Positions 1 through 11,842 of a stretch of 64,000 bases of DNA are shown piece by piece; the stretch's first letter is position 1; each line of letters begins with the position of its first letter. The stretch is from contig OW804096.1 of NCBI GenBank assembly GCA_942159475.1, positions 134,034,941 through 134,098,940 on the forward strand. The letters are read 5' to 3'. The notes below the pieces were generated by a model, which saw nothing but the letters and a program-made list of their open reading frames with translations, was not told where the DNA came from and made no database searches. The stretch is from Sthenelais limicola (lineage: Eukaryota; Annelida; Polychaeta; Phyllodocida; Sigalionidae). A program made the position numbers and the translations under genes.

Positions 1-14
1 ACGTTTTTTCACTC

Positions 15-390
15 AGAAAAAACGTCGCCCAAATTTGAAGCCTTAAAATGTGGATAATTTACCAAAAATTTGGTAACTAATCATACTCAGGGGTAAAAGA
101 TAATATTTGATCATATCATAATAGAAAAACTAGAACGATTTGAGAATAATAAATAAAAACACAGTCAATGATAGGATGTTTCATCTGATTGATGTGGGAA
201 TCCAGTTTCTGATATTTGTTGTTGTCCTTGATTTGAAAAGTTATTATATAGGGAAAAAAGAATTTCTTGGCTATTACATCAAGAATTCATTTAGTTAGAG
301 AATGGTGATAGAAATAATTGATGATTATACAAATTTAATAGAGAAATGATCATTACTAAGAGATATAGGGGTGTGCGACGTTTTTTCACT
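15..390. repeat. Possible small inverted-repeat element
   Basis: The arm AGAAAAAACGTCGC near 15-28 is matched in inverted orientation by GCGACGTTTTTTC at about 375-388. Positions 1-25 also form a perfect 10-bp hairpin (ACGTTTTTTC, loop ACTCA). It looks like a short non-autonomous element, but the window edge cuts the left side and no target duplication can be judged. I see no coding signal inside. Confidence 0.35.
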
Positions 391-569
391 AACTTTTCTA
401 CACCAATCTTTGATAACCTCCTGTACAAAAACTAATGGTCTAATTTAATGGCAAACTCAGACATATTACCGCCCATATATTACCATTAAACCTACCAACT
501 CTCAGATTGATCAAACAAAAAATAATTTTTACCCTTCTAGAAAGGACTGCACCATTTTCGTGAGAATGG

Positions 570-570
570 G

Positions 571-613
<43 letters not shown>
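570..613. repeat. (TA)n microsatellite
   Basis: About 44 bp of uninterrupted TA dinucleotide in the upstream flank of the transposase-like gene. The rest of 390-815 shows nothing recognisable. Confidence 0.9.
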
Positions 614-616
<3 letters not shown>

Positions 617-815
617 ATTTTTATTCCGATTTTGAAATAACATATAACATTTGACAACATCATACATATATTATCAGAAAAGAAATCAGGAAATGGGCAT
701 TAACAATCATCTGAAAATCAGGTCCTCCAGACTGCCCAACTAAATATAAATAAAGTATGAATAAGTGTCCTTTTCTTAATGTGATATCATTCCTATCCTT
801 AAGGGGGAAATTGAC

Positions 816-3800
816 ATGGCCTGCCGGGTCCTCCTTCAATGCCATAGAGAGGCATCTGAAGGAAAGATGAGCAGTCCCTTGGAGAGGTGATTAAGTTATT
901 GCTTCTACTACATATTTTGTTTGTTTGAATAAACTAACAACGTAGATCTTTCAGCTGACAAGTAAGAAGAAAATATCAATATAACTTCTAAAAGCGATAC
1001 AAAATAAATGTGTGTGTAACACAAGAACTAATGTTATGTTACCTTCATATCATTATTATATATTCACTTCTCGTTAATAACATTTAAACCTGATTTAATT
1101 TGCACTGAAACACATGTAAATTATATTTATTCAATTTTGGATAATGCAGAGCCATGAAGATGACTGGCTTGGGTAGGACAACCCTTGTAAACATAAAAAA
1201 ACAACTAAAGAAAGGGAATGTCCCCGAAGCCAACTCTGGGAGAGGAATACGGCCTCTTAGTGTTCCTGACAGGAGTTTGGTAACCAAGGTAAGATATAGC
1301 AGAATATAGTAATCTTTAAAGCGTTACAAATAGTCCATGTATGTAACAAACTTAGTAACTTCTGAGATTTTCATATTAGAATCACAAGTTGAAAATTTTA
1401 TGAATGACTTTGTAGACAACTAAATTATGAATTACAGATAAATGGCACCATTGAAAAGCTCCATGAGCGTGGACTCACAACAACCGTAAGGAAGTTACAG
1501 GGTAATCTGGACTTCTATCATGGATTGCAGGTATTTTAATCTGATGGACATTTTTTTTTGTTTTAAAATCTGATGGACATTAAGTAGGGTATGGTTTAGC
1601 TGTACATACCTATGCCCTATGCAATAATTTCCAAAATCGCCACTTCGCATATTAAACTAAAAATAGTACAACCATTGAAGGTTATAGTCAGAGGTGAAAT
1701 AGACAATAAGCGCGGCACTGATAGCACGTTATGCATAACCATGCATGCCAGTAGGTTTACTGTAAGTGGCAGTGGAGGCTGACAATCATTGAAACAGCTT
1801 TAAACCACCATTTCCTCTTAGTCTATAGCAAGTTATGGCTCACACTATGTTTAGAATAAGAGACAACAAAGGTATAGCTTCCCATTTATTTTGGGCATTC
1901 TAGTGCACTCCACCCATGCATGGGTGCAGCAGACATTTGAGTATTGCTTAGTGACAGACAATGTTGCGTCATAAAGCTTCATTTCCTTAATGCTACAGGT
2001 TTTATATTCACAATTCTAGACCTGGGTGACTCTTTTTTTCTTAATCCCGTAGGCGTTTTAATCCATAATTTAGATCTAAAATACACCCCCATACTGGTTC
2101 CTGAAAGGGATATACCCTACCCTGTCAGGGTCTCTGCGCCTTTGGATCTAAGAAATTCAAGGCTTTTCAAGGCCCATTTTAGTGATATTCCAGGCCGATA
2201 TCAATGCTTTTCAGAACCTAGATGATAGGATCTGGGGGTTGTAAATATTGTTTTCCTAGTCCCATGATGTATTTAACAAGTATACATGCAGCAAGGCTTT
2301 TCCAGGCCCCGCAGAGACCCATAGGTATGGATAAATACAATCTGGTCACATTAGGATAACAATGCTCTTTTTTTTAAAGCTCTCAAGACGAATCCTAGCC
2401 AGGATTTTGCACCTGATGGGGTATACCTACAAAGCCCCGACTCCTAACCAGAGAGTCCTGGCCAGGGAGACAGTGGCAATGGAGGGGGAGAGACTAAAGT
2501 ACCTCCAGAGAATTAAACAGCTGAGGGAGGAGGGATGGAAAATTTTGTATCTCGATGAATCTTATGTCAACGAAAGACACAATGCCTCAAAAAGCTGGCT
2601 AAAAGAAGGATCAAAGGTAAGGACTGGAATATATATACTTTTTTTGTATATCTATATTAGACAATGATAAACATGTACAGTCATACAAAAGGAATTATTA
2701 TCTGTACAATTACAGGTCTTCCAAATATTGACGTCTAACATAGTAAACATAAAGACTATTTAGTAATGAGAGATTCAACTGTTTTAACTACCTTTTAAAT
2801 GCTCCTGACTAAAAAGTTGGATGCATCAGGGATAAAGTGACTCATATCTATTTGCTCAGAACTCATTCACTTATAACATTTCATAGGTTTACATCCCCAG
2901 TGGCAAAGGGAAACGGTACATTTTAGTAGGAGCAGGCAGCAGTGAGGGTTGGGTGCACACTTCTGTGACAGCCCACAAAAGTCACAGCGAGGACTACCAT
3001 AGCTCTATGAATGCTGCTCATTTTGAGGTATGTAATATGATATTTTGACATGGTATGAGGAACCCCCCCCCCCCACCCCCCCACCCCCGCACTTATTCAA
3101 GGAAATACAGTACATGCTTTTGATCAGACTTGCATGGCTCAAGTATAGCGAGTTCTACAGCTGAGAATTTTTTAAGTTGTGTGGGTTAATACATCATCAG
3201 GATGTCGGTCGGTACATTAAGTTTTCATCAACAAGTTTATGCCGGAGGTATAATTGGAACACATAACATTTAACTTAACAGGTTGTTTTAATGCATTGTC
3301 TAGGTATCTATTTCCTTCTGCCATTCCGTACAGGAATTACATTCCTATAAATACATCTAACATTTATTGTAAAATTTAAGCGAGATCAGAGTACATACAC
3401 TATAATAATACAATATGCTAGAATACTGAATCACTCATGGACCTTTTATTCATGATGAATTTATCATTGAATATCATCTCAGGTTCTTTTATAGTTTCAT
3501 ACACTAAGGGAATACAACATAAAATTTGGAAAGGAGACAAATGTAGCTAATGATTATGTAGCTATTATTTATTTAAATTTGTACCCATGTTTCAGTACTC
3601 ATTGAACCTACATCAGGCTTCATTTTATGACTTTACAACAGGAAATTTTCAAAGATATCTGCACAAAGGCTGCCAGTACCATCGGAGGTTGCGCCATCAT
3701 TATGGACAACGCAGCGTACCACAAAAGACCAGAAGATGCTGCAAGCAGAATAACATACTGGACCAAAATGCCTGCTGCAGAGGTAAAAGACATGTGGGCT

Positions 3801-5998
3801 AGGGGAGAAGTAAGTACACTATTACCACAAGACCCCCACCTCATTCCAGTCTGTTTAGCATCATGTCTCACTATCAATCTCTCGATAAACATATTAAGAT
3901 GATTAATATACCCTTGCATACAATATAAGTACATTGTAATGAATTTATTGTCATAGGTGCCTGGTCAAAATGACTACGAAGGACCTACCCTTGAAACTAA
4001 AAAGGCAATTTTAGCCTGGATTCGACAGAATCCAATCACATGTGAGCGATTATTAAGAGGTTCAAAAGTTCATATTCAACAACTTAACCCAACCTAACAC
4101 ATCTCTCCAGTACAGAGCTTAAAAAAGTGATTTTTAAGCACATATTGTGATATGAACTACCAAAATCTAGGGATGAACATGGGTGTCTACAATTTCATTG
4201 TTCTCTAGCACACATACCCAACAGACACTATTTGGGTTTGATTTTTTTGTAATTAATAATTTAATAACTATCGTATTTCACCGATAGAATGCTGGGTCCC
4301 AAATAAACACCTGCCCTGAAAAAGTGCTGGGTCATTTAACATGAAATGAATAAACGCCGGCCCCGAATGAACTCGGGTCTCACCTCTTACACCCCTCCAA
4401 AAGCATATAATGATGCTTTGGATAATTGGTTATATTGTGGAAAGCGGCAACAACATAGATTTGATAACATGTACCTACATGTACATGTACATTTGAATAC
4501 CCATGTTACAGCATGGGTATTCACTAACATAATACAATAAACGCCTGCCCTGAATAAGTGCCGGGGGTAAGAGTGGCCTGAAAAAAATAAACACCGGGCG
4601 TTTTATCGATGAAATACGGTAGAGCAAATGGAACTCTGAATCAACATGATGAATATGGTTAGGAAAAATAAAGAGTTAAATTTCATTCCAATTATATTTT
4701 CAGTTTTGATTCTTTACCTAGTTTACGTTTACTGTTCAAAGTTTGACTGAGCCTTGGTCTAATTTTGGTTATTTATTTACATATTATGGGCTTACTTAAT
4801 GTTTCAATGATCTGAGGTTACTTACACACTTAAAAGATACTAAATGATGCAACACTACCGCAGTCAATAGTTCATATTTGTAACGCAATTAATCAATGTT
4901 GATCACTCTATTTGTAAAGGGATGAATATAGGGATCAACAGTCTGGACATCGATTATTTGTAGAATAGCTATGTTTATTTTGTAGCCAAGGCTGCCACTC
5001 AAGTGATTGCAGAAGAACATGGCCACTGCATCATCACCCTTCCTCCATACCATCCGGAGTTGAATGCGATCGAAGTGGCATGGGGTGTTGCCAAAAACTA
5101 TGTTGCAAGAAAAAATGAACCTGCTATGTCCTTTGCACAACTTTTGACGCTTGTAAAAGAAGGCCTGGACCAGGCAACAAGATCAACCTGGACCAAATTA
5201 GACGCAAAAATACGGAAGGAAGAACAGGCACAACTAACGGTGCTTGAGGCCAAGGCTCAGGACCAAGAGGCCTATCGGCAACAACATCCAGACCTGGTGG
5301 TTCACCTGGGAGACTCATCGGATTCGGAATCTGAAGGTTATATATATTTGATTTTATCAAGGCTCGAAAAACCCATGTCTGATGACTCAAAAGTATCTTT
5401 GGGCTAGTAAAATTAAATATTAGTCATCTGTTTGGATGAGTAAAAATATCTGCACCACCCATTTCATACTCTAGTTGGGAACTCTATTATTGTGAGTTCA
5501 GAGCTCATAGTTTACACATAGGTAGTAGGGATATGAGGTAATATGCAGATCAAATATATACAGTCTGTACAATGTAATTAAAGGTGAAATGCAAAAGTGC
5601 GTAGTAATTAATTATTACCAGTGCCCAAATAAATTTGAAGTGGAAAATAATGTTGGGCAAATAAAATCTTGGCTGCCACTTGTCCAATGTAGTTGGTACA
5701 TTCAGGTCGATTCATGTATCCATGGGATTTATCTGAGGTAAAAAATCAGTGCCCACAATTATTTTCAACTTAAAATGTATCCACGTTTTTGTTCACAGAT
5801 GAACACCAAGATGATATTTTGGACTTCCTGGCTGAGGGCCTGACTGTTGCCGAGGAAGTCGAGGTTTGGGAGCAGCACCAGGAGTCAAATCATAAGGAGT
5901 ATAGGAAGCAGCAGGAGGCATGTCAGCAGGACGATATATCGACCATTGGATATAGTGATGGAGGGGATGAGGCATCAGCATCGGGTCTAGAAGAGTAA
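816..5998 (+). CDS. IS630/Tc1-type DDE transposase-like protein, nine exons
   Basis: I joined exons 816-886, 1150-1288, 1438-1530, 2380-2616, 2887-3027, 3642-3809, 3957-4041, 4986-5336 and 5799-5998. All introns are GT...AG and the phases agree, giving 1485 nt, or 494 residues plus TAA. The first quarter is a helix-turn-helix region (MKMTGLGRTTLVNIKKQLKK). The DDE catalytic core follows: first Asp in YLDESYVN (exon 4), second Asp in IIMDNAAYH (exon 6), Glu in PPYHPELNAIEVAWG (exon 8). The tail is Gln/Glu-rich and acidic. Proteins of this family cut and paste DNA at TA sites. No stop or frameshift breaks the frame, and eight introns are unusual for a mobile copy, so a host-domesticated gene or an intron-bearing transposon are both possible. 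The start at 816 is uncertain: the frame is open upstream, and an acceptor AG at 801-802 could mean an earlier exon. Terminal repeats of a parent transposon were not found. Confidence 0.85.
1531..2379. other. Intron 3 of the transposase-like gene, no further feature
   Basis: An 849-bp intron between a donor at 1531 and an acceptor AG at 2378-2379. An 18-bp phrase (TTTTAAAATCTGATGGACAT region) is repeated at about 1537-1580. I see no exon or mobile element in it. Confidence 0.5.
3063..3089. repeat. Poly-C tract
   Basis: A C-rich run broken by two A residues, in intron 5 of the transposase-like gene. A possible slippage or assembly-error site. The remainder of this intron (3090-3641) shows nothing else I can name. 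Confidence 0.8.
4269..4621. mobile_element. MITE with CGTATTTCA inverted termini, TA target site
   Basis: The left end TCGTATTTCACCGATAGAA and the right end, read inverted, CCGTATTTCATCGATAAAA form terminal repeats of about 24 bp flanked by TA on both sides. Inside are repeated phrases such as AATAAACGCC and CTGAATAAGTGCCGG in both halves. No ORF of note. It sits in intron 7 of the transposase-like gene. TA duplication and size fit a Tc1/mariner-type non-autonomous element, but superfamily is inferred. Confidence 0.7.
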
Positions 5999-6803
5999 AG
6001 TAAAAGAAATGCAGGAATTAGTAAATTTGTGCATCGTCAGACAGATTTGCTAAAAACTATGTACCACAAATATGCATGTTTGCTGCATCTGGCAGTTCAT
6101 GCATCATTCCATAATCACTTTTGTTAGTCTCCTGCCCTCTCATACTATGAACATATTTTACCAATAACTTCTCCAGTAGGCCAGTGTTCTTCTGAATGCT
6201 ACCTACGTATAGGCAAAGTTTTGGTTTAACTAGCTCCTCCCAAATGTAATCCGTCGAATACTACTACCTATTCATGGATTGTGCCTCTTCAGTATTACCT
6301 TTCTAACCTCACTCATACACCTTCTCTACCATGTAACATCAAATGACACCATCCCTGTCGGCACTTGAAACCCAAATCGTCAGTTGCTATAGGTAAGTAA
6401 TAATATGTGCTCTTGGAATATGTACCATCAGGTGTTTTGATTAATTTCAGCAGGATTGATAAAGATACCAATTTCCTTTCTGTAAGCACTTTACATTATA
6501 TAATGACATGTACGTTTACATCATATAATGACATGTATAGTTTAATGATGTGTCAGTTAAGCTTATTTCAAAATTGTATTTATTGTAGAAACTATTTTTA
6601 AAGAGTTTAAGGTTACATTTCATTAATTCGACTTCTATGAATAATGTGTTTTTGTGCATTTGTTCATTACTTAATTTTGTTTACTTGCCTTATTTCATGA
6701 CACCACTACCAATGAGCATGAACGGTGAAGCAACTGATGAAGATCGAGGTGTCCTGCACACTGCACAAAGGCCTCCAGCCATGGATGTACCTATTAGGAA
6801 TTA

Positions 6804-6809
6804 AATAAA
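6804..6809 (+). promoter_or_regulatory. Candidate poly(A) signal
   Basis: AATAAA about 0.8 kb after the stop of the transposase-like gene. It is the first such hexamer I noticed downstream. Use as a 3' end is unproven. Confidence 0.25.
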
Positions 6810-6822
6810 ACCATAATTGTAA

Positions 6823-7205
6823 TTTCCAGAATTGTAAATATGTTCCATTAGGTTTGAACCCTGAGTGATGAAAGTTGCATGTTATCTGTCACTTTAGTAA
6901 CCTTCAAACTTAACAAGAAAATCAAAAAATATTTCCAGAATTGTAAATATGTTCTATCAGGTTTGAACCCTGAGTGATGAAAGTTGCATGTTATTTTGTC
7001 ACTTTAGTAATCTACAAACTTAACAAGAAAATCAAAAAATATTTCCAGAATTGTAAATAGGAGTGCGATCGAAGTGGCATGGGGTCCCTGAGGGACGAAA
7101 GTTGCATGTTATTTGTCACTTGAGTAATTGACGAATTTAACAAGAAAATCAAAAAAAAATCCAGAATTGTAAATATGTTCCATCAGGTTTGAACCCTGAG
7201 TGATG
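6823..7205 (+). repeat. Tandem repeat, about 110-bp unit, 3.5 copies
   Basis: Units start near 6823, 6932, 7042 and 7158 with the phrase CCAGAATTGTAAATATGTTC. They share GGTTTGAACCCTGAGTGATG, GAAAGTTGCATGTTAT and an AAGAAAATCAAAAAAT end. The third unit differs: its start is replaced by a stretch identical over 22 bp (7064-7085) to exon 8 of the transposase-like gene (5065-5086). Confidence 0.85.
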
Positions 7206-7519
7206 AATGCTATCAGTAGTTTATTATTGTAATTTTACCATGTCATGGTTCATATTTTTATGTAAAATCAGAACAGAAATGAAATACACATTTGGTGGCT
7301 TTTATGTGTATAGATGTTATAAAAAATGCAGTGTAACCTCCATGGAGGGTTTATTATTTTTACAGGGATATCAATATATATATGAATTAGTATGTACACT
7401 GAGCTAGATCTGGAATCTGAATATGATGGGGGATCGATCAAGTCTAAATTTTGGCCCAATGGATTAGTGTAAAACCATGTGATAATACAGTATAAACATT
7501 TATTATATAATCAAGCTCC

Positions 7520-7760
7520 ATCGTCCATTATATGAGATTAGTACAAATCTCAAGAAACTCTATAGTGACAATTGTATGTTTTGAGTCTTATGTCTTCTGG
7601 AATAGTAAATTTAAAACTCCATCTGGTAATAAATATAAGTATTTATCAAGGCTTGACATTTCATTCTATGAGAATAGTACAAATCTCAAGAAAGGTCTGC
7701 GGCAATATGTTTTTCAAATTGTACTTTAATTAAGTCTTCTGGATTAGTAAAAAAAAATCC
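7520..7760 (+). repeat. Tandem duplication, about 136-bp unit
   Basis: ATGAGATTAGTACAAATCTC at 7532 recurs with one change at 7668. Each is followed by a matching TTAAGTCTTCTGGATTAGTA-type segment. Two diverged copies, no coding signal. Confidence 0.7.
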
Positions 7761-8199
7761 ATCAATCAATAAGCACAGATATGTTTAAGCTCGTCTTCCA
7801 TCATATTAGACAAGGTCATCTCTATGTACTATTTTTCCATAACATTTGTCCACTAGCTCATGATTGATCCTGCATACATTTTCAGGGTGCTAAGTTATTT
7901 AAGAATAATAGTTGATACTAGGTTTAAACTGGTGATAATAGGAAAAGCCACAAGCAGTGTCGGTGTTTTATTTGTCCAAAATAACCATAGCACGAATACT
8001 GCTTAAAGTGTGTTCTCTGGATTTCATGCAAATTTAATAGTACACCTTACTTCATGCTGACTGATGAGTCAATATTCTATTTTTATAATATAGTGCAGAG
8101 GACATGCTGCTAGAGCCCGACAATTTGTAGAATGCTTGAATCTTCAAATTGTTGAATCTTCCAATAAAAGGGGAAGACGTGCAAAATTGCCAAAATGAC

Positions 8200-9540
8200 T
8201 GCTACTCTTAAATGATTAGAATGAATTGCTCAAAAGTAATAAATAAGTTTGATCAAGTTATAATTCAAGTGTTTGTTAATGTTTGTTATGTTGGACATTT
8301 ATCATGAATAAATAATGGATAGAAAAAAATGAAGTCGTTTTCTAATTGATACAAATAACTATTAATTGGAAAAATATCTCTCAAAGCCTGACAAATCAGC
8401 ATGACAAAATAAGTAGTTATAATCATGCCATTATATCCTGTTTTGGGCATGGGCTGGGATTCACAAGGAAACAAAAAAGTAATTCCTAAATATTATATTG
8501 TACTTCTAGATGATATTAGTTTGGCGGGGAAGGTTTTGTTGATAAACCTGCACATCCAGCAAAGGAAAATAACTAACCAGAATATTTTCAGACATATCTA
8601 TTATTTGTTGTGTCACGTTTATATTCTGAATGCATTTCAGAATTATTCAGAATGTACAGTAGGCCTCCTACTGCACATTCTATGAAATCTATGGGGCTAA
8701 TGGCAATCTATATTCGGGGAATAATATGGGGACCCTAGGCCTATATTTCATACTGATTAGTTAATTCCCTGGTGGCTACACAATTCCCCCCGCCCTGTAC
8801 TGTAGCAGTAACAGAACACGCAACTCCAGATCCGGGACAGGTGAAATTATACTTTTAGAGCTTAATATTATAGACCGAAAAAATCCATCCTAAACAATCA
8901 ATTGCAGACATTCACCCGGATAATTTTACCTGCCCCATCCCCACCCTCATTCATGCACTGGTAATGTTGTAATGCCACTGACATTAGTAGAAAACATAGC
9001 TCTTTCTGATTAGGAACCTTAATGTGTACAACATGATGAGAAAATAATTCTGACTTACCTAAGACAGTTAACAACGATGATCATAAAACTTCCCCCGCAA
9101 TGGCTGACTCAGTGACAGTGACTGTGTCAGTGTTGATCTCCCATTGTCAAGTGGCTTAGGGTTGTAACTGCGTGTATTCCTCCATTACAAAATTTTAATT
9201 GCACACACATGTGTAGAAAAAGTTCTTCTTTCCGAGTAGATGCCTCATCTTGTGTCATATTGCAAAGTAAAAGGGTTTTGTCCCACATTGGACAGTCGTT
9301 GCCCTTCACCTTCAGCTGCAGTTGCGTCGTCTGCACATGGCGCGTGAGCGATAATAGGGGATTTGAGTCGTCCCGCATTCGAAATTGATATAAATAAAAT
9401 AATTTTGAATAAATATTGCATTGAGTTATTTTTGCCTGATATAAAACTAGGTTTCCATCTTGAAAAATAATATGTAGTTTTATATGTCTGGCATCTACCC
9501 TCAAATAACAAATCCGTACGCGACTTCCGGTACCGATCTA
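8200..9540. other. No feature recognised
   Basis: About 1.3 kb of non-repetitive AT-rich DNA. Open frames on the minus strand at 9127-9511 lack family motifs, splice context or codon bias, so I do not call a gene here. Confidence 0.4.
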
Positions 9541-9882
9541 TATGTTATCTCTATGGACTGAGCATATCAAGGGTAATATGGCTTCAGTTACTGACCAGCT
9601 AAACAATATACACAGCCTATGTTATCTCTATGGACTGAACATATCAAGGGTAATATGGCTTCAGTTACTGACCAGCTAAACAATATACACAGCCTATGTT
9701 ATCTCTATGGACTAAGCATATCAAGGGTAATATGGCTTCAGTTACTGACCAGCTAAACAATATACACAGCCTATGTTATCTCTATGGACTGAGCATATCA
9801 AGGGTAATATGGCTTCAGTTACTGACCAGCTAAACAATATACACAGCCTATGTTATCTCTATGGACTAAGCATATCAAGGGT
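9541..9882 (+). repeat. 77-bp tandem array, 4.4 copies
   Basis: Units start at 9541, 9618, 9695, 9772 and a partial one at 9849, each opening TATGTTATCTCTATGGACT. The full units differ only in the bases after GGACT (GAGC, GAAC, AAGC, GAGC). This near identity implies recent expansion or gene conversion. Confidence 0.95.
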
Positions 9883-10007
9883 GAAATAAATAAGACCTAC
9901 TTTCTGATATGAGACTTATTTCCATACCATTATCGCTGTTATTTAAATGTATACAAAAAACTGAAAATAAAGATTCAGATCCAAAATAAAGATTCAGATA
10001 TATATAT

Positions 10008-10242
10008 GGGTCAGATTTTCAGAAAATGTACAATTGGCAGCTGGACAGATTTAGTAAATGCAGCTAAATAAGGCTGCAATTTAGCCAATACTAGGTAAAT
10101 TCGAGTATATTCGGCATGGCATTGATTCTACCAATCAGTGTGGTTAGTTTGAACCTTATTTTGAACTATTTTCTCATCTGAAAAATTGGTTATTTGAGAG
10201 GATTGGGGAAGGTGAATTGTACATTTTCTGAAAATCTGACCC
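10008..10242 (+). mobile_element. MITE family A, copy A1 (reference description)
   Basis: A 235-bp element with inverted termini of about 28 bp beginning GGGTCAGATTTTCAGAAAAT, mirrored at the right end, and flanked by ATAT on both sides. It encodes no protein. The interior carries phrases shared by every copy, such as TTAGTAAATTCTGCTAAATT and GGGTTATTTGAGAGGATTGG. The plus orientation here means the CAATTGGCAGCTG side is on the left. Across the window the 4-bp flanks match exactly in about 17 copies (ATAT, ACAT, ATAC, GTAT, TAAT, ATTT, CAAT, AGCA, ATTA), so the element makes 4-bp target duplications. Superfamily is unresolved; Chapaev and Sola1 transposons also make 4-bp duplications. Confidence 0.9.
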
Positions 10243-10520
10243 ATATAGTGTAATATCTGCTATAAGGGTTACACTAAAAAAAACCCTGATAACAGAGGTG
10301 AGAGGTGAGTGCTTATATAGGGGAGTGGGTTTATGGAAATGTATGCAGTATTGTTATTGCAGTATTTATAGGGTGTTAGAGCTGCTCACATGAGGTCCCT
10401 TGTGACAGGTGAGCCACTCGTGCATGTTTATCCTGGCGCCTCACTGTCCCTGCATGGGACACTTTACATTCATTGCTTCACACAGTGATGAGCAGCCAGG
10501 CCGATAGAGCATCTGTATAT

Positions 10521-10753
10521 GGGTCAGATTTTCAGAAAATGTACAATTCACCTCCTCCAATCCTCTCAAATAACCCACATTTCAGATGAAAATAAAGTTC
10601 AAAATACAGTTCAACCTAACCAAACAGATTGCTAGAATCAATGCAATGCCAAATATACTCGATTACCTAGTATTGACCAAATTGCAGCCTAATTTAGCAG
10701 AATTGACTAAATGTGTACATCTGCCAATTGTACATTTTCTGAAAATCTGACCC
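10521..10753 (-). mobile_element. MITE family A, copy A2
   Basis: Complete, minus orientation, ATAT on both sides. It lies 10 bp from A3, so the two elements almost abut. Confidence 0.9.
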
Positions 10754-10763
10754 ATATATATAT

Positions 10764-10990
10764 GGGTCAGATTTTCAGAAAATGTACAATCTATAGTTCT
10801 ACAGATCCCTCAAATTCTGCTAAATAAGAGTGAAAAATGATAAATACTGAGTTTATCTGAGTGTATTTTGTATTGTATTTATTTAATACATCTGTCTGGT
10901 TATGTTTATCTGTATTTTGAACCTGATTTTTGTCTTAAACTTGGGTTATTTGAGAGGATTGGTGAAGGTGAATTGTACATTTTCTCATCA
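10764..10990 (+). mobile_element. MITE family A, copy A3, right end lost
   Basis: Plus orientation. The left terminus is intact, but the right terminal repeat breaks off after ACATTTTCTCATC, right where the 38-bp minisatellite begins. Confidence 0.8.
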
Positions 10991-11002
10991 CTTCACCATA
11001 TA

Positions 11003-11842
11003 CCTCCATGTGTGACAGAGCTATAGGGCACTTGTGTTTACCTCCTTGTGTGACAGAGCTATAGGGCACTTGTGTGTACCTCCATGTGTGACAGAGCTAT
11101 AGGGCACTTGTGTTTACCTCCTTGTGTGACAGAGCTATAGGGCACTTGTGTGTACCTCCATGTGTGACAGAGCTATAGGGCACTTGTGTATACCTCCATG
11201 TGTGACAGAGCTATAGGGCACTTGTGTATACCTCCTTGTGTGACAATACTATAGGGCACTTGTGTATACCTCCTTGTGTGACAATATTATAGGGCACTTG
11301 TGTATACCTCCATGTGTGACAGAGCTATAGGGCACTTGTAATACCTCCTTGTGTGACAATACTATAGGGCACTTGTGTATACCTCCATGTGTGACAGAGC
11401 TATAGGGCACTTGTATATACCTCCATGTGTGACAGAGCTATAGGGTACTTGTGTATACCTCCATGTGTGAGAAAGCTATAGGGTACTTGTGTATACCTCC
11501 TTGTGTGAGAGAGCTATAGGGTACTTGTGTATACCTCCATGTGTGACAGAGCTATAGGGCACTTGTATATACCTCCTTGTGTGACAGAGCTATAGGGCAC
11601 TTGTGTGACAGAGCTATAGGGCACTTGTATATACCTCCATGTGTGACAGAGCTATAGGGTACTTGTGTATACCTCCATGTGTGAGAAAGCTATAGGGCAC
11701 TTGTGTATACCTCCTTGTGTGAGAGAGCTATAGGGTACTTGTGTATACCTCCATGTGTGAGAAAGCTATAGGGCACTTGTGTATACCTCCTTGTGTGAGA
11801 GAGCTATAGGGCACTTGTGTATACCTCCTTGTGTGACAGTAC
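11003..11842 (+). repeat. 38-bp minisatellite, about 22 copies
   Basis: The unit reads CCTCCATGTGTGACAGAGCT followed by ATAGGGCACTTGTGTATA. Repeat starts at 11003, 11041, 11079 and 11117 fix the period at 38. Variants (CAT/CTT, GACAGAG/GAGAAAG, GGGCAC/GGGTAC, AATACTAT) recur in blocks, and one unit near 11590 is shortened to about 23 bp. It adjoins the broken end of MITE A3. Confidence 0.95.

Noticed and set aside
5124..5390. 88-codon minus-strand frame over transposase exon 8
   Set aside because: Shadow of the coding exon, with proline/leucine content expected from the complementary strand.
6713..6804. Short frame MSMNGEATDEDRG
   Set aside because: Thirty codons without similarity or context.
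8104..8195. Possible terminal exon encoding a basic RGRRAKLPK end after a TATAGTGCAG acceptor
   Set aside because: No upstream exon joins it in the right phase. In the phase left open by the transposase-like gene it runs into a stop after 10 codons.
9127..9511. Two overlapping minus-strand frames of 125 and 88 codons
   Set aside because: No recognisable motif, both frames open in the same DNA, no splice or promoter context. Probably chance.
11003..11842. Regular repeat spacing that could suggest a CRISPR array
   Set aside because: Units are contiguous 38-bp tandem copies with no unique spacers, and the DNA is animal.
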